Shown here piece by piece: positions 21,897 through 31,570 of a DNA stretch of 64,000 bases. Below the pieces are notes generated by a model. It did not search any database, was not told where the DNA came from, and saw nothing but the letters and a program-made list of their open reading frames with translations. The stretch is from assembly GCA_944472135.2 (NCBI GenBank), contig OX235265.1:41947459-42011458 (forward strand), given 5' to 3'. Source of the stretch: Trichobilharzia regenti. Its lineage: Eukaryota > Platyhelminthes > Trematoda > Strigeidida > Schistosomatidae. The translations under genes were made by a program, and so were the position numbers. Every line of letters starts with the position of its first letter. The stretch's first letter is position 1.

Positions 21897-24735
21897 TTAT
21901 GAGCAATAAATTGTACTCGAAACATCAGTAAATATTTCTGTATAGCACTGTGATTTTATCGAGATAAAATTTTATCCATAATGAAGTTATACTCTACCAG
22001 TGCTCAAGGTTTATCCTTATATCAATAATACTGTATGCGTGTCTCAGCCATACATTGTAATCATGAAAATTTAGACAAATAAACACGGAAAATTTCTGAC
22101 TAGTATCCTACCTACCATTTATATAGATTGTCACAATTTTGCAACTATATTTTATAAACCTTTTGTGAAATATGCAGCTAAGTAACCTAGTTTCTTGATA
22201 ATATATCATCGCACCACACAAAATAACTCACTAAAGAAAATCCAAACTCAGAATCATAATTTTCCGATGTGTACAGAAACCCTCTCAACGAATAGATGTG
22301 TAGTGAGTTGAAATTTCTGCCTAATGACTGCAAGAGAGATTAGTAATGATGTAGTCGTAACAAAACAAAACCGTGGCTCTATGGCCTCCTGAGTAATGTC
22401 AGTGTAAGCATATCATATGTATTCGTCAACTATTGCGAAAAATACATATATGGAGAATTTAGTCAAAATGTGTAAGAAAATAGAATTGAAGACTCACTTT
22501 ACCGAACAGCCGCATATTTGCATTATCTGCTTCCTTAGTATAACCGGCTTTCTGAAGCCATTTCGGTGATTCTGGGAGGAACCAAACAAGAAGGAGAACA
22601 ATAGAAGAGAAAATGACGTGTATGAAAGCAATGCGTTCCCACACCATATATACAGCCAAAAGGAAAGAGAAGAAAACCCCAGAAACTATTCCGACTTGTG
22701 GTAATGCACAAAGTGCACCTCGATATTTTGGGCGAGATATTTCTAAAATGTAAGTTGCGGAAGACGGAAGACATAGACCAGCTCCGACTCCAGTTAGCAG
22801 ACGTCCAAAAATAAACAATGACATTGGAAAGGAAGATCTATATACTGCGTCGGCACACATGTACATCCAAAACCAACCCAAAATAGTTGGAATACATGAC
22901 ATTAACAATGTAAAACGTCTTCCAAAAGACGATAACATATGTGCTGATATCAATCCGCCAATCAATCCTCCTATATTCACTGAGCTAGCAAAAAGTGCTG
23001 AATGTGAAACAGTGAAATAAATTTGAAGCGTAGATGCTGAAGAGAAGCCGAAGGCTAAACCTAAAATAGAAGAATATTTCAATTAAGCATATATAGAGAA
23101 GTTTTAGAAATACATTATCCAAAACATAGTATGCAAAAATAAAACACTTTTACTCTTCTTGCAAGAAATACTTTCTAACATAATTACAAATTATAATTAA
23201 TGAGGCGCTGCTTATGCAAATTATAAATCACATGACTGCTTTGCAATATCTAATGAGTTACACTTATTGTATTAAGACCAACTTCCAATTTTCCAAGAGG
23301 TTCACTATCATTAATTTATTGGACACTAGACTTACATTCATATACAGTTTTATTTTCCAAACTATACTATAATTTCTTTTCCTAATGAAATACATGTCAA
23401 ATGACCTGAAACTTTCAAAAAATATCTGAAATAGACTCAAAATCAATGTGAGAACTTACAGAACTCCTGAATACTAGTATAACCTACTGAAAATATAGTA
23501 ATAAAATATGCAGTATGTCTAAACCCCATCAAATGATAGAAATTCTGCCAAATCAACTGAGATGCCTCGATTGCGCTACACTTCAAATTCAAATCTCGAT
23601 ACTGCTTATGTCGTACTTTTCATTTCATGTAAGCAATAAAATGAAACACACAGTCAAAGACCTGCCATTTTACCTGTCACCGTCTTTTAGAGATACTACA
23701 GCATTAAGTATAACCAGTAGGTGCACCTTTAGAAAGATAATTATATATTTCACAAGCTTCAAAAATGATGTCAATTTTAGCATAGTAACTCAATTACAAT
23801 AACATACTTTGTGGTTACTTCCTTCACAGCCAGACAATGACGGAGTACTTTTCCATTGACAAAATCGACTGTCATCTCGAGGTAAAGACTAGAGTTTCGA
23901 AAGACTGCGACAACAAATGCGTTGAACGAAGACCGTGACAGTTATCTGAAACGGTAATTTCACTGCTACTATGCTAATATGAGACCAATGCCGCTAAAAA
24001 AGGAAATCTTTACGGCATATAGAATAAATATAGGGCTGAAACCTTCTCCCAAACTATGGAGGAAATGCCAGATAATCAGATGTAAATAATAACGAATAAG
24101 GGTAAAAAACCTTCGACTGCAGCCTGGGAGACTCTATTGAATTATCGTAATCTGCTGAAAAATATCATACTACACATCATTGCTAACTGTGAACTACATA
24201 GCCCCATTCATTTGGAGACAGCGAGGATTTTAAAAAGCCAACTTCCCTATAAAATGTCTGGATAACTGTTATGAGAAGTTATTCCAGCGTTTATGGATTA
24301 CATATTGCATATTTTTTGCTTTACCCTTTGAATTATACCGGAGATATAATAAAAAAATTAATTAAACACTTATTTCAATGATTAATACAATGTAGCGAAA
24401 ATATTCATTACGACATCTATAAAACACAAAGTAATTGAGCGAAGGATATCCTTTTCAATAATTTCCTCTTCTGGCTCTATGTATGTAAACATACATATAA
24501 TTATAGAGCCAGAAGAGGGAATTATCGAAAACACCATGTGTCAAACTAAAGTGAAAAACGAAGGATGAGGAAACTATTAGAGTTGCAAATTACAGTTCCT
24601 CTGTTCTTACTCTTTCATTCTTTTAAGAGCAATATAATGCGTTTAAAAATAAGGCTACTCGCTATTTTTTAAATGTAATTTCTTACCGGGGGTTATGGTG
24701 CTCAATGCTGCTATGGTGATGGCTAAACAATCCAT
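14685..24735 (-). CDS. Sugar transporter, GLUT class III / Tret1-like, four exons (whole gene)
   Basis: A facilitative sugar transporter of the major facilitator superfamily, expected in plasma or tegument membranes. Four exons, 24735-24687, 23060-22498, 17161-16781 and 15044-14685, join in phase through GT...AG junctions to 450 residues, close to the usual 450-500. Diagnostic motifs in order: PGLAFGFSSA (TM1), FGRR after TM2, RPKYRG before TM5, PESPKW after TM6, QQFTGINAI in TM7, GWGPLP in TM10, ELFPVNSRG, and PETN after TM12. Twelve hydrophobic segments fit the fold. The canonical C-terminal PETKG is PETNG. Class III is favoured over class I SGTP-type glucose transporters by pattern; the substrate is not shown by the sequence. 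Introns of 1.6, 5.3 and 1.7 kb are loaded with repeats. Confidence 0.85.
15131..15288 (-). repeat. tRNA-headed SINE (family B), in transporter intron 3
   Basis: On the minus strand, GTCGGTGGCACAGCGGTTAG (A-box-like) and GGGAATCGATCCC (B-box-like) make a tRNA-shaped head. A body follows, with ctgatatcagtggtcggcc and a tail containing gctgaaaattccatacttg. The 27137-27311 copy shares body and tail. It is not a functional tRNA gene: there is no credible anticodon arm or acceptor pairing. Confidence 0.7.
15829..16331 (+). repeat. Hammerhead-type SINE / retrozyme-like unit with partial upstream unit
   Basis: A full ~400-bp unit (from about 15899) is preceded by the last ~70 bases of another unit in the same orientation, so it is a tandem 1.2-mer. 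tRNA-like head: CTCGGTGGCGTAATGGTATA and GGATTTGAACCTCC. The ribozyme-like core CTGATGA...CTAGGACGAAAC is at about 16229-16257, with the canonical CUGANGA and GAAA boxes. Lies in transporter intron 3. Confidence 0.7.
16781..17161 (-). CDS. Sugar transporter exon 3 (central loop, TM7-TM9)
   Basis: Starts LNPHVMDAV after a TTGTAAG acceptor at 17162-17163 and ends ITIS before a GTAAGT donor at 16780, phase 0 on both sides. Carries the cytoplasmic loop (about 40 residues, including a CICPC cysteine cluster) and QQFTGINAILFFAES of TM7. Confidence 0.85.
17287..18095. repeat. Foldback element with ~210-bp inverted arms, in transporter intron 2
   Basis: Bases 17287-17513 are the inverse complement of 17885-18095 over their whole length. 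The outer end cttttcgacgaagtcatcat..tacattcg pairs with the right end, and aaacagggtggtgggacggg pairs with cccgtcccaccaccctgttt. The interior consists of short degenerate tandem units (aataaacagg-type themes, 17530-17720). No transposase frame is seen. Confidence 0.85.
18588..18825 (-). repeat. Partial hammerhead SINE, minus orientation (left arm of a head-to-head pair)
   Basis: Inverse complement of the second half of the unit: tRNA-like head (GGTTCGAACC at about 18737) and start of the tail. Abuts a plus-oriented full unit at 18826. Confidence 0.75.
18826..19258 (+). repeat. Hammerhead SINE unit, plus orientation (right arm)
   Basis: Full unit from the caaacaaaatccctacaaaa start to tctctaactggtg..catgatgaaatcc. 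tRNA-like head at about 19070-19140. The core is decayed (CTGAAGAGTCCCA...CTAGGGCAAAAC), with the CGAAA box changed to CAAAA, so self-cleavage is unlikely here. Confidence 0.75.
19635..20110 (+). pseudogene. RTE/SR2-like reverse transcriptase C-terminal fragment
   Basis: Open to 20006: EVRRRVL..GKSIDESVKLHRLRWLGYVLRMPSHRFPRWAILADIG..WKRASGGQTKTWHQSMKS. This is the hallmark C-terminal block (LRWLGHVLRMP...GGQxxTWHxxMK) of RTE-clade elements, SR2 in schistosomes. A frame change follows and the tail WRRCIHSL is coded at about 20068-20095. 5'-truncated; lies within transporter intron 2, same strand as the window and antisense to the gene. Confidence 0.8.
21628..21700 (-). repeat. tRNA-headed SINE (family B), head only
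   Basis: A-box-like TGGCATAGCGGTTAGGACG and B-box-like GGAGTTCGTTCCCC on the minus strand. The head matches 15131-15288 but the body is missing. Confidence 0.65.
21755..21990. repeat. Foldback repeat with a long (AT)n loop
   Basis: The left arm (about 21755-21835: ccattatagataaaatttta..gataaaatcacagtgttatg..aatatttactgatg) is the inverse complement of about 21895-21985. The (AT)n tract of about 60 bases at 21836-21893 lies between. A one-armed relative is at about 36185-36330. Confidence 0.75.
22498..23060 (-). CDS. Sugar transporter exon 2 (TM1-TM6)
   Basis: Begins after a TTTTAG acceptor at 23061-23062 and ends at MRLFGK before a GTGAGT donor at 22497. Contains the FGRR, PKYRG and PESPKW motifs and six hydrophobic segments. 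The apparent extra N-terminal codons in the open frame (MKYSSI) are intron sequence. Confidence 0.85.
23061..24686. other. Transporter intron 1
   Basis: AT-rich and without coding potential. Its only recognisable content is the short palindromic repeat at 24440-24530. Confidence 0.7.
24440..24530. repeat. Short palindromic foldback repeat
   Basis: cttttcaataatttcctctt..ctggctctatgtatg is followed almost at once by its inverse catacatataattatagagccagaag..attatcgaaaa. The outer ends match the 29.3 kb foldback, so this is an internally deleted relative. Confidence 0.75.
24687..24735 (-). CDS. Sugar transporter exon 1 (start codon, TM1 beginning)
   Basis: Codes MDCLAITIAALSTITP plus the first base of a Gly codon, followed by a GTAAGA donor at 24686. 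Joined to exon 2 it restores PGLAFGF across the split codon. This Met is the first in frame after an upstream stop. However, a pyrimidine-rich TTCAG acceptor lies just 5' of it, so a further upstream exon (untranslated or coding) is possible. Confidence 0.75.
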
Positions 24736-24779
24736 TTCTGAACAGATACAGTTGCAAAGATAAGCAGCAGGCTATTTAA

Positions 24780-26040
24780 CAACTAGCAAGCAGGAATTTC
24801 GACCACAGTAGACATGAATCTAAAAAATAACATCATTGAAATTATGAGTGTGACATTACAAAGTAAACATTCAATGGAAATTATAAGACACAGAATAGGG
24901 AACAACGATCCAGACAACCATTCCCGTAATATTTCTTTATAGTAATCTTATGAATAACTGGGTGTTACAGTGGTGGAAGTATTTTTCGAAGTATTTTTTG
25001 CCAGTCTCTCCTGCCGTCACGGATACAAAACCATCTTCATAAGTGACTTCGACAGCTTGCGTTGAGTTTACAAATGGCGAATAATCTTATAAACTAATGA
25101 GACCTAGGTCCTAGGAAATATGTATTGCTTGGCAAATAGAATATTTTTTGTCAACCATAAGGGAAGAATGGCGGTGCTAGTCAGAAAAAATATTACTCCT
25201 ATGGTTTGTAAATGTTATCAAAAATATTAAAATAATTGAATGACATATGTTAGTCGATTAGGAGTTCACGAAATTTTGCTGCAAATCTAGTTACTCAGGA
25301 ACACAACATAACTGTCTATCTGGGTCAATCACAGGCGTTTTGTTGGAGATTGTCAAAGTAATGCATTTTTGCGTTGTCCAGGAACAAGTGGTCATTCAAA
25401 ATAGACTAAGAGGTGTCAGCTTAGTTACACAGAAGTGATAGCTTATGAAGACATCCATTTATCCATCTGCAGTTGGAAAGTTTTGCACGAATATCCCCGA
25501 GACTAAGTGCACTTGTCCAGTATCCAATATCGTTTTTACGAGCTAGTATAAACCAATTTGATTTCTTTGTGCTCGCTTCTTGATTGTGAGATATAAGTTC
25601 CTGATCTTCGGTAAACTTCTGCGTAGCTTGTCCCGCCAATCGACTGTCGTAGCTTTGGTTGACTCCAAAGGGAGTAGTGCTGGGATTAATTATATGTGGT
25701 TTGTAGTATGAGGTATGTTAAGACTGTTACTACTGTGATTGGAGTTGATCCTTTCGCCAGTTAGTCCCTCGGTATCGTCGACAAGAGAAAAGAGATAGTA
25801 ATAATAATAATAATAATAATAGTAATAATAATAATAGATATAATTAGTGAAGCTATTCAGACTAAGAGATAGAAACAAAAATAGGAAACGTAACAACAGT
25901 CAGCTCATTAAGTTTGAAGAATAATATATATATCGGTAATAGTAATAATAATAATAATAGTAATTATAATATTAATAAGTTGTCAGGATAGTAAGACGGG
26001 AGAGAATGTAAAGAAGTAAAACGACGAGTTTAATTATCTA
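24780..26040. other. 5' flank of the transporter gene, no gene seen
   Basis: No confident promoter element or coding sequence. (TAA)n microsatellites at 25796-25837 and 25937-25960. Confidence 0.4.
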
Positions 26041-26049
26041 CCCCTGAAT

Positions 26050-26609
26050 GGTGTATGCGATTTTAAGGAGATAGGCCATTTGGATGCAGTCCTTGTATCG
26101 CTGCATGGTTGTCAAGCCTTCGCTTAAAGGCATCCAAAGACGGTGCCATAGCTACATCTGCCGGCAAGGAATTCCAGGGACGGCAAACCCGCAGTGAAAA
26201 GAAGTGGGAGCGCACCCGGGTCCTTGCCCTCTGGTGAGCTATCCTTCTGGGATTTCCACGTGGGAGCCTATACCTACTCAATGGCAGAACACCTTTATTT
26301 GGGTGATTCTGGTCATGTTATTTTGTAGGCGGTAATCGAATCCACACTAAGCCGACGATAGCTAAGTGTGAACAGGCCTAATTTCCTCAGCCTTTCATTA
26401 TATGGTTTGTTTCGGAGACCAACCACTCCTTTTGTTGCCCATCGTTGGACTCTTTCCAAGAGGTTGTCACTACATGCAATATTAAAATGTTGAGTCCGAC
26501 AATAGAACAAGGAAAACATGCGACTCAGCGTCTCCAAATATATCTCAATATTGTTAGTATTAAATTGCGAGAAAGGTATACGTAGATTGTGGTCATGCAC
26601 GAAAATCAA
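26050..26609 (-). pseudogene. CR1-like RT C-terminal fragment
   Basis: Minus strand codes LLERVQRWATKGVVGLRNKPYNERLRKLGLFTLSYRRLSVDSITAYKI, then a break near 26300, then RARTRVRSHFFSLRVCRPWNSLPADVAMAPSLDAFKRRLD. This is the same C-terminal block as in ORF2 at 238-3012 (LERVQR...LSYRRKRGDL...RVVNDWNSLP..V..AFKEKLD), but it is diverged enough to be another subfamily. No RT core. Confidence 0.8.
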
Positions 26610-27136
26610 GCTTCCGCGGAAACCTATTACGACAAATAATTACACAAAACGTGAGACTATTGTACACCAGTTTACTGCAATATTATGCATTTGTATTGAC
26701 ATTAAATATGACGCATGACAGCACATGAACTTTAAAAAATTCAGACGAACTTAATTTATTAAATAGGAATCATAAGAAATGCTGACTGTTAACGTATAGC
26801 GCGCCGAGCTTAGGTTATGTAGCTTTAGAGCGAAACAGCTGATATTGAATAATTATAACACCAAAAAACTAAAGTCATAACAACAGGATGGATTGATTAT
26901 CTCATTCATTGCTGTTCCCTTTGATCTTCAATAGACTACATCTTTTTAGGGTGCTTCTGATTTTCAACGGGTTTAAGGGTGGTCAACCCACCATTCGGAT
27001 TTTTCATAGGTCGCCACGACGTGGTCCACGATGATCTATTTCTATGCCCATCACCTCTTTGATGAACTTTTGTAAATCTTATGATTCCTTGAAGCTTGTT
27101 TCGGAGCCTTTTTAGATCTTCTGTTGATTACAGAAC

Positions 27137-27311
27137 AGACCATGCACATGGTCCGGGGTTCGAGCCCACGCCGGCGCATACCTGATATCTATGGTCGGCC
27201 TGCAAAATTTGGGTTACCGATATCCATGCTGAAAATTCCATACTTGTACCAAAAATACCGTGTGGAATCAAGCTGTAAATCAAAAATAAAAATAATAAAT
27301 AAAAAAATAAA
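27137..27311 (+). repeat. tRNA-headed SINE (family B), 5'-truncated, with A-rich tail
   Basis: Starts inside the head (ACCATGCACATGGTCC, GGGGTTCGAGCCC), continues with the body ctgatatctatggtcggcc and gctgaaaattccatacttg, and ends in an A-rich tail (aaaaataaaaataataaat). Confidence 0.7.
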
Positions 27312-27399
27312 GATAGTTGTTACTTCTTTGAACACAGTGAGAGGAGATGCATTAGTATATTTTGGAGGGAATGTGTGACAATTTCCGGAACAATAGCCC

Positions 27400-29280
27400 T
27401 CTAAAACATTCTAATTTATTTCCTGCAGAGAATCCTTTGGTTATTTCACGGGCACTTTTGGTATCCTGACTGGACAGTTGAAAGTATTGCTGGTGGGATT
27501 TTTGTTTGAGTCAAAGATTTATAAGTGCCTCTGAGTTTGTTTATTATCAGTCAGCCACCAAAGTCTGCAAAATCTTTACCACATTTGGGACGGGCATCTT
27601 CTGCCCTTACATTTTATAAGTCAGTGGTCTCTTTGAGGGACTGAGTTTTCCCTCAGCAGTCCAGCTAGCACAATAGAACAAATATTCAGTAGACGTACCA
27701 GGACCACGGACATGTATCAGGCCTAGTAAATCAGTAATATTTACGTGGAACGACTATGTCTCGGCTGCAATACACTTTCGGCCTACAAACGTTACATTAG
27801 AAACTTAGGTCACTTCGGGAGATAATGCGCTATTAGGGTTTGGACTAGTCACCTGGTGGCATTTCCCATGACATACTCTTGCCTCGCAAACTGCACCTGC
27901 TACCTGGCACTGACGTCCCGGAATGATCATCATTACTTCGTTCAAGTGTAGCGTTGATCTGCTTTTACTGAAACACTTTCGAGAAGAAACATGGTGTTGG
28001 GATCTGGTGACATTATTGAACCTTGTATTTCAGACGGCGCATTTCCCCAGCCTATTTAGTGAATCTTTGCTAGTGTTCCGTACAAGTAGCCGTGCCATTG
28101 TAGCTTCATTCGGTGATGGGATTTCAGATCTTAGCGCTATATGAGAATTGTTTTCACTACTCGTATCTGAAGCTGAATGTCTAAAATAGAGATATTGAAA
28201 TACAATAGGCGTTTGTGTAGGCGTTTTACGACTTCACCTTTGGTTATTCGGTTATGTGTCTTCGTGGAGCTACCAAGACTGGGTGATAAGGCGTGTCTAG
28301 GAGAACAGCAGTCATTCAGGGATGTGAACATATATCAGAATTCTGAAGGAACAACCAGATGGTGAGGTTTATTTGCGTAGTTAAAACTATCCTATTTTAG
28401 CCCATTTTGGTGACAGTTAAGTAAAACAAGCCTTAGTTTCCCCAGCCCATATGATATAATTTATTACCTAAGTTCCCAAGTTCTTTCGTCACTCTCTGAC
28501 ACCTATTTCATATGGTTTTGTTAAATATTAAAAGACAGTGAAGCTGTGATGCTGAAAAACAGCACACTCCTTGCCCATTTGATGAAATAATGAAAGGATC
28601 ACAAATAAGTTGTATCAGTGGACCGAAAGCCTAATTACTGAGTGGAAAACTGCGCGAGCTTAGTCATTATTTTATATGTGGTAAGATACTAAGTGATTTT
28701 TTTCCAAACACATGTTGCCTCACTTCAAAATGCTCCTAACATTTTCCTAAAGCCTTTGATTTTCTGACTTTGTGAAGCCCCTTTATTCCCTATGTGAAAT
28801 AAATGAATGTCAAGACGCAACTCACGCAACTATTTTTCTATCCAAAATAAAGAGATGACTGAATGCTAAATTTGCAGATATTCCAGTCAATCAGTAGTCT
28901 GCCAGTAGAGATCTTTAAAAATCTATCGAAATCCAAGTCTAAACGTGTTCTCAGTTTCCATTCAGCAAATGGCTGTGCGAAGTGGTCTGAAGAAAAGTGA
29001 TCTGCTATCTTGCTTCCGTGTAAATAAAATGCTTGGTGTGTTTTCGCCTACTCTGTAATTGATATGCTGAGACCCCATTCCTTCCATTTGATGTATGTGC
29101 AACCATAAGCAACAAGACGCGGGGAAGATAAAGTAGCGTAGCTACTAAGCTGAGGTGGACCAAACCAAACAGTCATCCGGTCAACGCACTTACCCAATAG
29201 TGTGGTGGCATGATAAAGAAAATGTGTGCCAACGGAATGTTATTCTCACAATTTCCCGCAGTTCAATTCGGTATTAATAA
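27400..29280. other. Non-coding stretch, no gene recognised
   Basis: Only short frames (about 60-75 codons) on both strands with no recognisable domain. Slightly richer in GC between 27400 and 28350, which may be an old, unrecognised repeat. Confidence 0.4.
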
Positions 29281-29294
29281 CAGAATACGATATA

Positions 29295-30000
29295 GCATTC
29301 AGCCATCTGTAAAACACAAAATAATTGAGCAGAAAATGTCCTTTTCGATAATTTCCTCTTCTGGCTCTACAACTATATATATGTTAATATACACAGAATA
29401 TTCTTGACTGGTAGTCAATGACAATATTAGTGTTTTTTAAGTAATATCGATTTGTAAGATTTGTAAAGTTACATAGGCCGTACAATTAGGCGCGTTTATT
29501 GTCGAATTTTCGAATATCACTCTGCGAGGTTAAGCAAAGGACAAACGAAATCTGTTTGCAGCTTTATTCTATCTCATCTTGAGGATACAGAACACAGGAT
29601 TGACGTTAACCATGCTTTCTGGGTCATTTACAGTAGAATCTCAATTTCAGCTTCAGTTTGACTACTAAATATTGCTGAAGCTGTTAGGGTCCATATTAAC
29701 AAGCCTAACTTGTGCATCCAATAGAAGTTAGTACAGACGTTATCCTTACCTAGGTCATCTAGACTTGAATGATCCTAAATTTTGCGAAATTTTCCTAATT
29801 TTAGTTGATATTCTATTTGCTACAATATTTTTGTTATTATTATAATTTAAGTATCTTTATTGAGCTGTGATTGCATTGATCTTACTTTAAAAATCGATAG
29901 TATTAAAGAACACTAATATTGTTATTGACTACTAATCTAGAATATTCTATGTATATTAACACATATATAATTATAGGGCCAGAAGAAGAATGTATCGAAG
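29295..30000. repeat. Foldback element, ~118-bp arms, flanked by a 12-bp direct repeat
   Basis: Bases 29337-29455 are the imperfect inverse complement of 29889-30008 (cttttcgataatttcctctt..ctggctctac versus agggccagaagaa..tatcgaag; aacactaatattg inverted from caatattagtgtt). The copy of agaatacgatat at 29282-29293 recurs at 30001-30012, consistent with a target-site duplication. The ~430-bp interior has no transposase frame. Confidence 0.7.
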
Positions 30001-30019
30001 AGAATACGATATATCTATT

Positions 30020-31065
30020 TGAACATTCTATTTGATGTCGTTTGATATAAGCCGAAATCATACGCTCACCTACTGGTTAAACGGTTAATGAAAAATATAC
30101 GTTGGCTTCCATGTATTGGCTTATGTTGTTACAGTAACACTGGGGACATATAACATTCACTAAGGCTACCTCTAGTCCGGAATGATAAGAAAAGACATTT
30201 CTCCCCAGTTCTCGTTTGCAGACTGCATAAATGTGCTGTATTTTCGGCAAGATTTTCAGTCTGCAGCAGCAATTCTTGATTTTAGGTTAAGATTCTGCAG
30301 CGAGCAACCAGAACTCTCAATAACATCTGCAACTGACCTGGCCTGAAATACCTTGAATTTCGTTCGCATGTCGTGATGAGTAATATTGGCTTTGGTATCA
30401 AAGTAACTTCATAGCCCAGTGCTAACGCCTGACTTAATCGACAGTTTAAAATACACATCTTATCCTATGTTTTATTACCATCTTTCATGGTATTGCTTTT
30501 ACTCCCTTTACTGATTCTCTTTGCTTTTTCTTTCCATTTTATATCTCGCCGTTTTATTTTCACTGATGCTGTTATAGTTTTGAATTCTGCGTTGGGAATA
30601 TTTTTTAACCTGAATGATGTTTCGAACGTATTGTGAATTTCAGGGTGACGAGAGATCAATCATACAGCATTTTGATCAATGTTTATGTAGTCCGTCTCCA
30701 TTCTGATTTGTGTAGTATAATTTTTCTATGTCCGAGACTAATGTGCTGTGGGTCTTGTCGCTCTATTAATTGTTCATTCATGCGAAAAATCAGGTAGTTG
30801 ACTTCGGACTTCTACCGATTACATCATTTTAAGGATTGTCACCCTGTTTCAATCTAATGCTTGATCATAGACTGTCACATACGGTAAGATGTTCGACGTT
30901 TCACTTTTGCCTACGCAAAACCTGTGGGTTTCTTAGAATAATTTTGTCAGGCATCTTGCAGCAGCCCCATATTCCGAATAATGGCATCCTCGAATATCAA
31001 GTCATCATTTTTTTCAAAGTAAACCTATCTGCATTAAATGATAGGGACGCAGATGTCTACCAATA
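30020..31065. other. Non-coding stretch, no gene recognised
   Basis: Short frames only. No repeat recognised apart from AT-rich low complexity. Confidence 0.4.
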
Positions 31066-31069
31066 CGTC

Positions 31070-31426
31070 TGTCAATGGAGTTGAAGATTGAACGATCAAT
31101 TCATGGTTGTTTGCTTAAAATCAACTTCCCCAATTTTCGCGGAGGCATCAATATGACAGTCATCGTCTCATCGGTCGCTGTTCAGAAAGAAGAGTGAAAC
31201 ATCGTCAGAAGTAATACAATGATTTATTGTTGTAATATTTGTTTTCAGACCTTAGTTCAGTTATTATTTTATATGTTGGTGTAACAATAAAGAAATCTCA
31301 AGCGGCAGATCGGTGTTTTGGTTTTTTCGTCCGTTATAACTAAGCGTTTCTTAAATCTTCGAAGAACAGCGTGGGCCCGAGCGTAGCGAGAGCTGGGCAT
31401 TAACGGTTTATGAGACGTGATTGACA
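31070..31426 (+). repeat. BEL/Pao-like 5' LTR (copy L)
   Basis: Begins TGTCAATGGAG and ends GTGATTGACA, matching the inverse of the LTRs at 47922 and 51546. The 5-base left flank is ACGTC; no matching right flank is found in the window because the element's 3' end is not recognisable. Confidence 0.85.
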
Positions 31427-31570
31427 GTTTCTGACGATAGAAACAGATCTGGCGGATTCAAACAGTTGGTGAAAGTTTGGATAGTCGCCGTTCATTTTTC
31501 CTGGTGCCGGTCAAGTCCTCTTTGAACAAGCAATATCTGGAACATTTTTGGATTTGGGTCAAGTTCAAAA

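Noticed and set aside
22535..22774. 79-codon minus-strand frame overlapping the transporter
   Set aside because: Alternative frame of transporter exon 2; the exon's real frame carries all family motifs.
23515..23802. 95-codon plus-strand frame in transporter intron 1
   Set aside because: No domain, AT-rich composition like the surrounding intron, and no splice or start context of note.
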